Of a stretch of 64,000 nt of DNA, positions 1-9,547 are shown one piece after another. The DNA comes from an uncultured Parabacteroides sp. (GTDB taxonomy: Bacteria; Bacteroidota; Bacteroidia; Bacteroidales; Tannerellaceae), in the NCBI GenBank assembly GCA_934718155.1, contig CAKUZF010000014.1, positions 1-64,000 of the forward strand, in the 5' to 3' direction. Numbering within the stretch: position 1 is the first letter of the stretch; each line of letters opens with the position of its first letter. The notes under the pieces were generated by a model. That model ran no database searches. It was given only the letters and a program-made list of their open reading frames with translations, and was not told the DNA's origin. Position numbers and translations under genes: made by a program.

Positions 1-1087
1 GCCTAAACGTATCGGGCGTAAGTCCGTTTACGTTCAACGCCTTGCATACCGGGTTGAACAGCAGCAACGCCAGGACTAAGGCAAACAGACTCCATACCAA
101 CGACTCGCCCACCACTTCGCCTTGCAACGCCGTTTTCGAAGCGCCAAACACCATGCGGGTGTTCACGCTCTTCATACGCATGGGCGTCAGGGCGATATAG
201 AAGTTCGTGAAGTTGATCATGCCGGTCAGGAGAATCAAGACGGCGATGGCGATCAGCAGGATGAACTGCGAGTAGCTTCCGCTTTTATAGATATCACCCT
301 CGTTGCGGAAATAGATATCGGTCAGTTTGATCAGCTCGATCGGCGTCAGCCAGTCTTCGAAGCGGGCAAAATCGTACGAGTCGTTGAAGTTTTTCTCTAC
401 GGCAGCCTGGTTGGCCGCATCGTCGAGCAACACGTAGCAGACGAAGTTGGCGCCACCGTAAGAGCCCTCTTGTATATGGCCCGCCGAGACATAGATGATG
501 TTCTCCAGCTGCGTGTTGGAGGGGAAGTCGCGATACACGCCGGTTATTGTCAGCGTTTCCGGAATCACTTTCAGCATATAATTCGCATCGGAATGAAGCA
601 TCTGCCCCACCGCGTTTTTCCCAGGGAAAAGTGCATCGGCCAGCGACTTCGGAATGATTGCGCCGCTTGGCGTCTCCAAGGCGTGCGCATCTCCCTCCAG
701 CATATCAATGCCGAACACGTTGATGAAGCCCGACGTAACAAAATTCGTCTTCACCTGGAAAGCGACCGGATTGTCGGCCACGGTCGTATAATGGAGGTCG
801 CCAAAGAAGGGGCAGAGTGAGCACCCTGCCACGATATGCGGCGAGGAGGCGATGATGTCGTCAGAGAAGCCCCTCGGAAGGATGTTTCGGAACATGGTCT
901 CATCCGCTTTCTTGTCGGCCCGATAAACCCTGTCGGCCGTGGGATGGCAGGTGTCGAACGACAATTCATACTCCACTTGATGGCTAACGACCATGAAGGC
1001 CGTGAAGGCACAAACAAGTCCGATAAAGTTCAACGCCAGCGACAGCGGGTATTGCCGTAGGAGGTGTTTGATGTTTTTGCATATCAT
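1..1087 (-). CDS. FtsX/MacB-type ABC transporter permease, C-terminus outside the window
   Basis: Reading from the ATG at 1087 leftwards gives 362 codons with no stop, so the gene runs off the window edge. The visible part has a first membrane helix (about residues 16-36), a long MacB-type periplasmic domain (about 40-265) containing a 'TITGVYRDFP' segment seen in this family, a second helix (about 273-300) and the start of the cytoplasmic loop with 'VFGAS', typical of FtsX coupling helices. It lies downstream of another permease of the same type and is probably the last or next-to-last gene of the export operon. The substrate cannot be told. The full protein should be near 800 residues, like its two paralogues here. 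Confidence 0.85.
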   Translation of the reverse strand, partial: MICKNIKHLLRQYPLSLALNFIGLVCAFTAFMVVSHQVEYELSFDTCHPTADRVYRADKKADETMFRNILPRGFSDDIIASSPHIVAGCSLCPFFGDLHYTTVADNPVAFQVKTNFVTSGFINVFGIDMLEGDAHALETPSGAIIPKSLADALFPGKNAVGQMLHSDANYMLKVIPETLTITGVYRDFPSNTQLENIIYVSAGHIQEGSYGGANFVCYVLLDDAANQAAVEKNFNDSYDFARFEDWLTPIELIKLTDIYFRNEGDIYKSGSYSQFILLIAIAVLILLTGMINFTNFYIALTPMRMKSVNTRMVFGASKTALQGEVVGESLVWSLFALVLALLLFNPVCKALNVNGLTPDTFR

Positions 1088-1128
1088 AACTCTAATCTGT
1101 TTTTAATCTTAGTCCTTTATCAGTAGGC

Positions 1129-3549
1129 CTACTCCGTCTTGATGCTATCTACTGGATTGCTGTTGGCGGCACTGATGCTGCGCACCACAACTATCACGAC
1201 CGTTATCGCCAGCACGATGAACAACGCCAGGGCAAATACCCACCAGCTTATCGCCGTGTGATAAGCGAAATTGCTGAAATAGCGATGGATAAAGATCCAG
1301 CTCAGCGGCGCCGCGATCACGAAGCAGATCAACACAATGAGGGAGTACTTCTTGCAGAACATCAAGAGAATGCTCTCTACACTCGCGCCCAACACACGCC
1401 GCAGAGCGATCTCCTTCTTGCGGTGTTGCGTCTCGAAGAAGACAAGACCGAAGACGCCCATCAACGAGAGGACTATAGCGACGAAGGTGAAGAGCGAGAT
1501 CTGTCGGCTCAACCGCTCCTCGCTTTGGTACTGGCGTGCCAACTCCTCGTCGAAGAGCTGGATGTTGATCGTGTCGGGATCCGTGTCGGGGCTGATCTCG
1601 AGGGCGGTGTTCTTGATGAAGTTCATCACCTTGCCCGGATTGGCACCCGCCGCCGTGCGCACATAGATGTGTCGCAACGCACTACGCCAAGTGTGGTCTT
1701 TGCCAAACATATAGAACGCAAAGGGGTAACTGTCGTACTGCAAGGGACGGAAGTGGAAGTTCTTGCAGAATCCAACCACCTCGGCGTTGTTGTCAGAATG
1801 CCCCGGGCCGGAAGCATCCATCACGATGCCATACTGATCGCGTGCCTGCTCGTTGAAGATCATCACGCCGTGTTCGGCCTGCTCGTCGCTCTTGCTGAAG
1901 CTGCGCCCCTCGGCCATCTCGACACCCATCACGTCGAGGAAGTTGTAGGCCACGGGATAGCATTGGAAATCGATCTGCTTATCTTTGTACGGTCTGCCCC
2001 AGCCCATTCGGCTGACATTGATAATCTGTCCATCGGCCCAAGTCAGATCAACGATGTCGGGATTGCTGCGCAGTTTGTCCTCAAAAGCCGCGTTACGTTC
2101 GCCCCACCAACTCACACTTGTCGGCAAGTTGCCCGTCAAGAGATACTGGCGGTCGAATCCCATGTCGAAGTTCATCATATAGCTGTGCTGAAGCTTCACG
2201 AACGAGGCACAGATGATGAGGGCCATCGAAATCGTAAACTGCACACCGATCAGCACGTTTCGGAGGTTTCTGCCCGCAGCGGAGGAGCTAAAGGAGCCTT
2301 TGAGCACCATGGCGGGCTGGAACGAGGTGATGTAGAGCGCCGGATAGATGCTGCTCAACACGGCACCAAGCAGGGCAATCGCAATGGTGAGCTGCACGAT
2401 GGAGGCGTTCGACACGGCATCAATCGGAGCCGAAAGAATCTCCTGTCCCGACGACTTGGCAAACGACACCGTGATGACAACCGCCAGCAGCAGCGCCAGC
2501 CCCACCAGCCCGACCGACTCCATGATGAAGTTTATGATCAAGGTCGAACGGGGCGTGCCGAACACCTTGTAGGTGTTGACGCTTTTCACCCGGGCCGGAA
2601 CCAATGCGAAGAAGAAGTTGATGAAGTTGATCAACGCAATGATGATGATCAGTGCGGCAACGGCCAGCAATGTCAAGTCGGTGCTTCTATTGCCCGTGCT
2701 GCTAACACCGTGTACGTGGTAAATGTCGTTTCGATAGTAGACTTCCTTGAGTGGAATAAGATGAATCTTGTTTTCCTCCACGCCTTGCTCCACCTCTTCG
2801 GGACCGAAGGAGAGCGATTCCAAGTAAGATCGCATCACCTTTTTCGTGCTCTGCTCGAAAGCCTCTACTCCATCCGGGCTGTTCAGCTTCACGAAATAGG
2901 GATAGCTCCATTCACCCCTATTGTCCAGAGAGTAATCCGCAATGTCAGACAACAGGTCGATGCTTCCCGGCGAGGAATTGGGCTGAAACTTGTCTTTCCA
3001 GATGGCGACGATCTCTGCATAAACAGGCTCTCCGGTGGAAGACTTGGAGAGCTTATCGCCTACATGCAGGTCGTTCTCTCTCGCGAATTTGCTTGAGATG
3101 GCCACCGTGTTAGGGTTGGAGAGCTCCTCCAGTTTGCCTTGCTCCGCTTCGAATCCAAACAAAGAGATAGCGCCTGCGCTAAACTGCTGCTCCGTAGTTC
3201 TGACCTTGCGCACGTGATCGCCATCCTTGATGTAAAAAAAAGTTCCTCCGCCGGTATAGAAGGTGGCTGTTCCGTAAGATTCAACTCCTGACGCCGAAGA
3301 GAGAAGCTGTTCGGCTATCGGACGGCAAAAGTAAGCCTCTTGCTTGTCCAAAGCTTCCGACGAAGTAATGACCATCAAGAATATGCGGTCGCCATCCTCC
3401 AGCTTCTGGTTGTATCCCAGTCCCCACCTGACCTGAGTCAGGATGAGGTAGAAGGCGGCGAAGGCCACAGCCATGCCGATGATGTTCAGCAGGCTGCTTG
3501 CCTTATAATGCCGCAGAGTGTTTATGAAGTTGTGAAATAAGTATCTCAT
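1129..3549 (-). CDS. FtsX/MacB-type ABC transporter permease (806 aa)
   Basis: Large inner-membrane permease made of two FtsX-like halves. An N-terminal helix (about 20-40) is followed by a periplasmic MacB-type domain, a helix bundle at about 290-420, a second periplasmic domain and a C-terminal bundle from about residue 685. The segments 'VFGTPRS' and 'RRVLGASVE' mark the two cytoplasmic coupling loops. Start and stop fit tightly between neighbours: the gene begins 2 bases after the stop of the ATPase gene, which argues for one transcript and one complex. Such pairs usually act as mechanotransmission exporters or in peptide/toxin efflux. The substrate here is unknown. Confidence 0.9.
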   Translation of the reverse strand: MRYLFHNFINTLRHYKASSLLNIIGMAVAFAAFYLILTQVRWGLGYNQKLEDGDRIFLMVITSSEALDKQEAYFCRPIAEQLLSSASGVESYGTATFYTGGGTFFYIKDGDHVRKVRTTEQQFSAGAISLFGFEAEQGKLEELSNPNTVAISSKFARENDLHVGDKLSKSSTGEPVYAEIVAIWKDKFQPNSSPGSIDLLSDIADYSLDNRGEWSYPYFVKLNSPDGVEAFEQSTKKVMRSYLESLSFGPEEVEQGVEENKIHLIPLKEVYYRNDIYHVHGVSSTGNRSTDLTLLAVAALIIIIALINFINFFFALVPARVKSVNTYKVFGTPRSTLIINFIMESVGLVGLALLLAVVITVSFAKSSGQEILSAPIDAVSNASIVQLTIAIALLGAVLSSIYPALYITSFQPAMVLKGSFSSSAAGRNLRNVLIGVQFTISMALIICASFVKLQHSYMMNFDMGFDRQYLLTGNLPTSVSWWGERNAAFEDKLRSNPDIVDLTWADGQIINVSRMGWGRPYKDKQIDFQCYPVAYNFLDVMGVEMAEGRSFSKSDEQAEHGVMIFNEQARDQYGIVMDASGPGHSDNNAEVVGFCKNFHFRPLQYDSYPFAFYMFGKDHTWRSALRHIYVRTAAGANPGKVMNFIKNTALEISPDTDPDTINIQLFDEELARQYQSEERLSRQISLFTFVAIVLSLMGVFGLVFFETQHRKKEIALRRVLGASVESILLMFCKKYSLIVLICFVIAAPLSWIFIHRYFSNFAYHTAISWWVFALALFIVLAITVVIVVVRSISAANSNPVDSIKTE

Positions 3550-3551
3550 GC

Positions 3552-4232
3552 TTATAATTGATTTTTAACGTCTGAAACAATGCGCCCATCAAACAGGTCG
3601 ATGGTTCTTTGCGCCATAGAGGCATCTCGCTGCGAGTGGGTTACCATCACGATGGTTGCGCCCTCCTTGTTCAGCTCCTGCAGAAGCTCCATCACCTCCT
3701 TGCCGTTCTTAGAGTCGAGGTTACCCGTAGGCTCATCGGCCAAGATCAGCTTCGGGTTCGCCACGCAGGCACGAGCGATGGCCACACGCTGCTGCTGACC
3801 ACCCGAGAGCTGCTGTGGGAAATGGTTCGCACGATGATTGATGTTCATACGCTTCATGATGCTGACCACCTTCTCCTTGCGCTCCGCCGCCGAAACATTC
3901 AGGTAGCGGAGTGGCAGCTCGATGTTCTCATAGACAGTCAGCTCGTCGATCAGATTGAAACTCTGGAAGATGAAGCCGATGTTGCCCTTGCGGAACTTGG
4001 TGCGGTCTTTCTCTTTCAGGTTGGCCACCTCGGTGTCGCCAAACAGGTAGGAGCCCTCGGTCGGGTTGTCGAGCAGACCCAGGATGTTTAGCAGGGTAGA
4101 CTTGCCACAACCCGAAGGGCCCATGATGGCGACAAACTCGCCGTCTTTGATTTCGAATGATACACCATTGAGCGCTGTTGTCTCGATTTCTTCTGTTCTG
4201 AAAATCTTGCTGAGGTTTGATACTTTAATCAT
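3552..4232 (-). CDS. ABC transporter ATPase, LolD/MacB class
   Basis: 226-residue nucleotide-binding subunit with all catalytic motifs: Walker A GPSGCGKST (38-46), Q-loop Gln90, signature LSGGQQQR (142-149), Walker B LILADE (162-167) and switch His199. The sequence 'DEPTGNLDS' is diagnostic of the LolD/MacB/FtsE group, which pairs with FtsX-fold permeases, exactly what flanks it. It should energise one or more of the three adjacent permeases. It is the only ATPase in the operon, so the permeases presumably share it as heterodimers. No sign of damage. Confidence 0.95.
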   Translation of the reverse strand: MIKVSNLSKIFRTEEIETTALNGVSFEIKDGEFVAIMGPSGCGKSTLLNILGLLDNPTEGSYLFGDTEVANLKEKDRTKFRKGNIGFIFQSFNLIDELTVYENIELPLRYLNVSAAERKEKVVSIMKRMNINHRANHFPQQLSGGQQQRVAIARACVANPKLILADEPTGNLDSKNGKEVMELLQELNKEGATIVMVTHSQRDASMAQRTIDLFDGRIVSDVKNQL

Positions 4233-4285
4233 AATCGTATGTTTTTTTAAATTGTTTATATCTGTTTGTTATCTATTCTTTTTTC

Positions 4286-6718
4286 TTATTCCGTCTTAAG
4301 GCTTTCAGCGGGATTGCTGTTGGCCACGTTGTTTACGTAGAGATCTGAGAGGAGCACCACCAAGACAATCGTCGTCGTGAAGGTCAGCACGAACACCCAC
4401 CAAGGAAGTCCGGCCTGAATGATGAACTGCTGCTCCCAACGGCTGGCTGCGATGCCTGCCAACACACACCCCGCAACCGCCGAGGGAACGGCAAGTTTCA
4501 GGATATCGTAGATGAACATGCGGCGGATCTCGCTAAACAAAGCCCCATTCACACGGCGCACGGCGATCTCTTTGCTGCGACGTTTCACCTCGTCGATCGT
4601 GTAGCCAATCAGTCCGACCAGGGCAATAAGCAGGGTGACTACGCCTCCGATCAAGATAGCGTTACGCACGTTGAGGGTGTCTTTATATTCATCCAATCGC
4701 TCCTCCTGCAGGGGCACTACGGCCAAGTCTCTGTCTGGCGCAATCTTGTCGAGCACCTCTTTGGTCTGCGCCAAAGCCTCGGGCGTGATCTCGTGATAGC
4801 GGATGATCAGGTTGTGGAACCATTGGCAGGAGAGGTCTGGATTCATATAGAATACAGCCATCGGCCGCAGATTTTTCATGCCGTTATCGTCTTTCATCAG
4901 TCCTTGAGAGATGGGTTCGAACACACCCGTGATGACAGAGCCCTCCTTGTCGTGAGACGAGACCAGAATCTGCTTCCCCATGACATCGCTCCAGCCGGTG
5001 TTGACTTTCAGGCTCTCCTCGCAGTTGGTATCGATGAGCACCTCCTCGTCGACTCCTTTTCCCTCCATGAGGTTGGTTCCTTTCACGATCTTGATGCCTA
5101 AGGTGTTGACCCAATGCCCGTCATTCCAATAGGCATCCGTAAGATTAAACAAATCTTCGTCTTGCCCCGGGAGTCTTACGTTATCGCCCGAATAACCACC
5201 AAACGGGTGCTGATAGCAAAGTGTCGCATCGACCACATGGGCCAAGGAACGAATCTCCGTAGCGAGCGCATTTTTCTGCGAGTCCTTCAAGCCACTGACA
5301 TTCACGCTTGCCGTATGCTCATTGTCGAATCCAAGGTCGGCACTCATCAATTTGTTGTATTGGAGTGAGATGATGGAGAGCAACACGCCAAGGAAAGCCA
5401 CCGCGCCAAACTCGACGGCCAGCAGCCCTTGCTTCCAAATCCGTTTGCCAGCCACGAAGTTCCGAAAGATGGTCGCTACTGGAATGCGATTGAACAGGGC
5501 GGCCGGAACGAAGGCGTTGATAAGGAACACCACAATCACGACGAAGACCGCAAGCAGCAACGGGCCACCAACGAAAAGGTCAGCAACGGCTGTTCCCGTC
5601 AGATTCTCTACCGTGCCTTTGGCCAGATAGATCAGCACAACGGCCAGAAGGCTTGCGAGCACGGTGTGAACGAGCGACTCGGCGGTCATCATGCTATACA
5701 TGTCTTTCGTGTCGCTGCCTAAGCATTTGCGAAGCGCCATCTCGCGGCTTCTACCAACCGACGTTGAGACTACAATCAGCATATAGTTCAACACCGAGGT
5801 GAGCAACAAGGCGACAGCCACTAAGGTCAAGACCAACATCATGCTGCGCGCATTGTTGTCTTCATTGTGATAGCTCTCATAAGGACGTATCGAAAAAAAG
5901 AGCTCATAGCCCGCAGCCTTTAGTTGCTCTACGGGAAGATAGCGATTCACAAACTCGCCCATCGCCGCATTGGTCTCAGCTATCGCCGCCTTGCTGGATA
6001 AGCGAATTAGCGTTTTATATCGATCGTTGCCGACCACACCGTTCGTACCGTCGTACTGTCCGAAAACCGTGCTGATGCCAGCAAGAGAAGCAACCACGTC
6101 GGGACGATAGCTGGAGTTGGCGGGATAATCCTCGAAGACTCCCGTAATTGTGAGCTCGCCATCCCCCTCGCTCTCCAAGGTGAAGACCTTGCCAATGACC
6201 TCTGCGGCGGCATCCATAGGCTGTCGGCTGTCGGCCAATCTCATGGCCAACGACGAGGAAATTACCGCATTGCCACCAACGCCCAATGTCTCCGTCAGAT
6301 TGCCAGCCAAGCAGGGGCGGTTCAGGATCTTGAAGAAGCACGAGTCGGCCATGATAGCCATGTTGACACTGGCCTTCTTTGGGCTATCCTTGAGCACCGC
6401 CTTCGTAGCAGTGGCAACGTAGGTCCATCGCGTCGCTGCTTCGATTTGCGGATAGTGCTCCTTCAGGCGAGAAGCTATGCCACCAGCAGTCTGGTTGTAG
6501 CTTCGCTCTTTCTCGTTCTGCGTATAGAGCTCCTTGACGTAGCAAACCCGATCCGCTCCCTCATAGAAGTTATCGTAGGTTTGCTCGAAGCAAACCTTGG
6601 TGAGCAACACCAAGCTGACGGCGAGGCCAACGCCGAGCGCCAGAATCTTGACGCTATTCTTGCGCCCCTTTGCCGGGAGCGACTTGATGGCCGTAAACAC
6701 GTAATTAAAAAAGTTCAT
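4286..6718 (-). CDS. FtsX/MacB-type ABC transporter permease (810 aa)
   Basis: Paralogue of the 806-residue permease two genes downstream, with the same two-half FtsX layout: N-terminal helix (about 23-40), periplasmic domain, helices from about 285, a second periplasmic domain and a C-terminal bundle from about 685. Coupling-loop signatures are 'RKCLGSDT' and 'RRVNGALF'. The C-terminus 'NPAESLKTE' resembles 'NPVDSIKTE' of the paralogue, supporting a duplication. It sits between the adaptor gene and the ATPase gene. Together they form a MacAB-TolC-like tripartite pump spanning both membranes. Substrate unknown. Confidence 0.9.
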   Translation of the reverse strand: MNFFNYVFTAIKSLPAKGRKNSVKILALGVGLAVSLVLLTKVCFEQTYDNFYEGADRVCYVKELYTQNEKERSYNQTAGGIASRLKEHYPQIEAATRWTYVATATKAVLKDSPKKASVNMAIMADSCFFKILNRPCLAGNLTETLGVGGNAVISSSLAMRLADSRQPMDAAAEVIGKVFTLESEGDGELTITGVFEDYPANSSYRPDVVASLAGISTVFGQYDGTNGVVGNDRYKTLIRLSSKAAIAETNAAMGEFVNRYLPVEQLKAAGYELFFSIRPYESYHNEDNNARSMMLVLTLVAVALLLTSVLNYMLIVVSTSVGRSREMALRKCLGSDTKDMYSMMTAESLVHTVLASLLAVVLIYLAKGTVENLTGTAVADLFVGGPLLLAVFVVIVVFLINAFVPAALFNRIPVATIFRNFVAGKRIWKQGLLAVEFGAVAFLGVLLSIISLQYNKLMSADLGFDNEHTASVNVSGLKDSQKNALATEIRSLAHVVDATLCYQHPFGGYSGDNVRLPGQDEDLFNLTDAYWNDGHWVNTLGIKIVKGTNLMEGKGVDEEVLIDTNCEESLKVNTGWSDVMGKQILVSSHDKEGSVITGVFEPISQGLMKDDNGMKNLRPMAVFYMNPDLSCQWFHNLIIRYHEITPEALAQTKEVLDKIAPDRDLAVVPLQEERLDEYKDTLNVRNAILIGGVVTLLIALVGLIGYTIDEVKRRSKEIAVRRVNGALFSEIRRMFIYDILKLAVPSAVAGCVLAGIAASRWEQQFIIQAGLPWWVFVLTFTTTIVLVVLLSDLYVNNVANSNPAESLKTE

Positions 6719-6748
6719 AGTAGCTGCTTATTTATTCGTCGTTTTATC

Positions 6749-8008
6749 TTATTTCAAAATCAACACTTCGTTGTCGCCAAAGTTGTCGTAGCCCGAGATG
6801 ATCACCTTCTCGCCAGCCTCCAGTCCATCCAACACTTCGTAGTACTGCGGGTTCTGACGGCCGATGTGAATCTCACGCTTCACGGCTCTCTTGCCATCTT
6901 TATCCACCACATAGATCCACTTGCCGCCTGTCTTCTGGAAGAACGAGCCACGCGGGATAAGCAGGGCGGCCTCGGGCGAACCCAACTGAAGGTTCAGATA
7001 GTAGGTCTGACCGCTACGGATATTCTCGGGCAGTTCGCCCTCGAACTTGAAATCGGCCTTGAATTTGCCATCACGCACCTCGGGATACACCTTACGGAGC
7101 GAGGCGGCGAAGGTCGTCTCCTGACGTTCGAAGGAGGCCGAGAGCCCCGGGATGACGCGGTCGATGTAGTGTTCATCGATCTGCGCTTCAATCTTATAGG
7201 AGCTCATGTCGCTGATCTGACCAATCTTGGTGCCCGCTGCGATGCTCTCGCCCAACACGGCGTCCAGAATGCCCAGCTGCCCGTCGATGGGCGCTTTGAT
7301 AGTCAGGTTGTCTTTCCGCTTGCGTATCATGCGCATATTGATCTGCATGTTCTCCAAGCTCTCGCGCATACGCTCCACCTGCGTAGAGCGGAAGAGGCTG
7401 TCTTGCACCTCCTTGTCGGTGATGATCTGGAGTTTATCCAGAGCGAGGTCATAATCCTCCTTGGCCTTCAGATACTCCTCTTTGGCGATGAGCTTATCGT
7501 CGTAAAGCGCCTTCTGTTGCTCATAAGCGCGCTTCAGTCGCTTCACGTTCAGCTGATACTCCGCTTTCGACTGCTTCACGTTCAGTCGGTCCTGCTCCAT
7601 TTGAATCTGGGTGTTGCGCAAGATGTTCTCCTTCTCGGCCAGCTCGGCCTCTGAGTTCAAGATCTGAAGGTCGAGATTGTCGTTGGAAAGACGCAGAATC
7701 TCGTCGCCTTTCTTGACTGTCGATCCCTCTTCGATAAGGATCTCATCCACTATACCACCCTCAATCGGGCTGATCTGTATGGTGACCAAGGGTTGCACCG
7801 TGCCGCTCAAGCGGATATAGTCGTTAAACTCGCCCGACTTTACCTCGTTGATTGTCACCGTATCGCCATTGATGCGCAATGTACTGTGGCTGGGCGTGGC
7901 GATCAATGCGACCACCAAGATTACGAACCCTGCGCCTAACCACCAGGGTAATCTTTTCTTTGTGAATGCGGCTTTCCAGCCTGTTTTCTTTTCTATAAAC
8001 TTATCCAT
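6749..8008 (-). CDS. HlyD/MacA-like periplasmic adaptor protein
   Basis: 419 residues. A short cytoplasmic N-terminus is followed by one membrane anchor (about 25-40), a biotinyl-lipoyl-like half, a long coiled coil (about 110-225, rich in Leu/Glu/Lys heptads), the second lipoyl half ('IKAPIDGQLGILDAVLGESI') and a beta-barrel/membrane-proximal domain to the end. This is the membrane fusion protein that joins inner-membrane permeases to a TolC-type channel. It lies 18 bases after the TolC-like gene and 30 bases before the first permease gene, consistent with one operon. Confidence 0.93.
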   Translation of the reverse strand: MDKFIEKKTGWKAAFTKKRLPWWLGAGFVILVVALIATPSHSTLRINGDTVTINEVKSGEFNDYIRLSGTVQPLVTIQISPIEGGIVDEILIEEGSTVKKGDEILRLSNDNLDLQILNSEAELAEKENILRNTQIQMEQDRLNVKQSKAEYQLNVKRLKRAYEQQKALYDDKLIAKEEYLKAKEDYDLALDKLQIITDKEVQDSLFRSTQVERMRESLENMQINMRMIRKRKDNLTIKAPIDGQLGILDAVLGESIAAGTKIGQISDMSSYKIEAQIDEHYIDRVIPGLSASFERQETTFAASLRKVYPEVRDGKFKADFKFEGELPENIRSGQTYYLNLQLGSPEAALLIPRGSFFQKTGGKWIYVVDKDGKRAVKREIHIGRQNPQYYEVLDGLEAGEKVIISGYDNFGDNEVLILK

Positions 8009-8026
8009 AGTTGTGATTCTTATTTT

Positions 8027-9388
8027 TTACTGATTAATGTATGATTCTCCGTTGTAGTAGCGCACTACGGCATCTTTGATTCTAAGCTTCAGGAGGGCGT
8101 TCATGCGCTCTGCCATGGCGTTGAGATAGGTCTGCGAAGCCGTTTGAAACTCGATGGCCGAAATGAGTCCTGTCTCAAACTGTTTGGTGCTCAATTGGAA
8201 AGCCTCCTGTTGCACGTCGGCCAGCTGATCAGCCTGCCGATAGGCGTCGTGTGCGCCATCTCGGTCGTTGATCGCTCTCGCCACCTCATTCTCAATATCT
8301 CGCAGGGCTTGGTCGTATTGCGCTTCGGCCCGTCTGACGGCACTCTTCTTCAGGCTCAGTGTTGTGCGGCGGCGGAGCTGGTCGTAGATCGGAATGCTAA
8401 CCGACACCTGGATGTACTCACCTCGGTTGTTGCGAAACTGCTCGCCGAAGGAAGTGGTCTGATAGCCCTCCTTGCCCGGATAGGTGAAGTAGGTGGTCGA
8501 CCATCCTGCGCTGAAGCTGATTGTGGGCGAAAAGGCTCCACGTGCCTTCCTCAGGTCGAGCGTGGCATTCCGCACGTTCAAGAAAGCGATCTTGGCAGAG
8601 GGGAGCTGCTGTTTGGCCCACTCCGACACCTCGGCTTGCTGAACAGGCGTTAGCAAGGGGGCGGAGACCTCCGTGTCGATGGTCAGCTCCTCGTTTACCG
8701 GCCAGAACATGACATCTTTCAGGGTGATCGTCGCATCCTTCTGCTGGTTGCGTGCGTTAGTAAGCTGGTATTGCTTCTGAGCGAGCTCTGATTCCATCTG
8801 CACCACGTCGGCATGGCTCTTCTGTCCCAGTTCCTCTTGGCGAGCGGCACGATCGCGAGCGGTCTTCGCCGTGGCTACCTGTTCTTCGAGCACTGCCGCC
8901 AACTCCGAGTAGTAAATCACGTTGTAATAGGCCTCCATCGTAGCCAGGCAGATCTCGTCGCGCTTCTGCTGCTCTTTGCTGACTCCCATCTTGGCGGCCG
9001 TCGAGGCCATCTTCATGTTGTTGATCAGCTGGAATCCGTCGAACAGCGTGATGCTTGCGCTTGCGTTGTAGCCGTTATAGAATGTGGTTACGCTATTATA
9101 GGTGTTCGTCTCAGGGTCGAGGTTACGGCCATACTGGTTGTTAGCGTAGGTCTGCGCCGAAATGCGCGGGGTGAAGACCTCCATGATGGCCTGACGACGT
9201 TGCCATTGCTCGTCTTTCCGGTCGGCTGCCTCGATTCTCATCTTGGTGGAGTTGCTGATGGCATACTCCATGCAGTCATGCAGCGTCAGGGTCGGAACGG
9301 CAGGTTGCTCTTGTGCTTGTGTCGTAAAGGCGAGCGTCCCAGCCAACAGGAGGGCTGCAATCATCGGTTTACCGTATCTTTGTTTCAT
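8027..9388 (-). CDS. TolC-family outer membrane efflux protein
   Basis: 453 residues with a clear signal peptide (cleavage probably after 'TQAQ' near residue 26), then the two-fold repeated helical hairpin of the outer membrane efflux family. Long amphipathic helices carry many Gln/Ala/Glu residues and the equatorial beta-strands are rich in aromatic residues ('YGRNLDPETNTYNSVTTFYNGYNASASITLFDGF'-type segments). It is the first gene of the export operon and gives the outer membrane channel of the tripartite pump. The operon's regulator is not obvious; the nearest candidate, oxyR, lies upstream on the same strand. Confidence 0.93.
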   Translation of the reverse strand: MKQRYGKPMIAALLLAGTLAFTTQAQEQPAVPTLTLHDCMEYAISNSTKMRIEAADRKDEQWQRRQAIMEVFTPRISAQTYANNQYGRNLDPETNTYNSVTTFYNGYNASASITLFDGFQLINNMKMASTAAKMGVSKEQQKRDEICLATMEAYYNVIYYSELAAVLEEQVATAKTARDRAARQEELGQKSHADVVQMESELAQKQYQLTNARNQQKDATITLKDVMFWPVNEELTIDTEVSAPLLTPVQQAEVSEWAKQQLPSAKIAFLNVRNATLDLRKARGAFSPTISFSAGWSTTYFTYPGKEGYQTTSFGEQFRNNRGEYIQVSVSIPIYDQLRRRTTLSLKKSAVRRAEAQYDQALRDIENEVARAINDRDGAHDAYRQADQLADVQQEAFQLSTKQFETGLISAIEFQTASQTYLNAMAERMNALLKLRIKDAVVRYYNGESYINQ

Positions 9389-9494
9389 TTCAGTGTACTG
9401 TTTAATTCTTGTTCACTGTAAATAAAACATGGAGCGTGCCAAACATCAAACAGTGCTGAATGTCAATACGATTGGTTTTTGAGCGGGTCGAAAA

Positions 9495-9537
9495 AGTGTA
9501 AAGTTCCTTTACAGCGGCTGTAAAGAGACTTTACACT
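9495..9537 (-). terminator. nested palindrome between oxyR and the efflux operon
   Basis: An almost perfect inverted repeat of about 20-base arms: agtgtaaagt at the left, actttacact at the right, with an inner pair ctttacag/ctgtaaag around a 3-base centre. Read on the minus strand it lies 10 bases past the oxyR stop and is followed directly by five T residues, as in an intrinsic terminator. It also lies about 107 bases before the tolC-like start, so an operator role is possible. Terminator preferred because of the T tract. Confidence 0.55.
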
Positions 9538-9547
9538 GTCGTGGCAT

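Noticed and set aside
1258..3096. 612-residue open frame on the plus strand
   Set aside because: Antisense of the FtsX permease; composition is His/Arg/Glu-rich with no family motif, as in other shadow frames.
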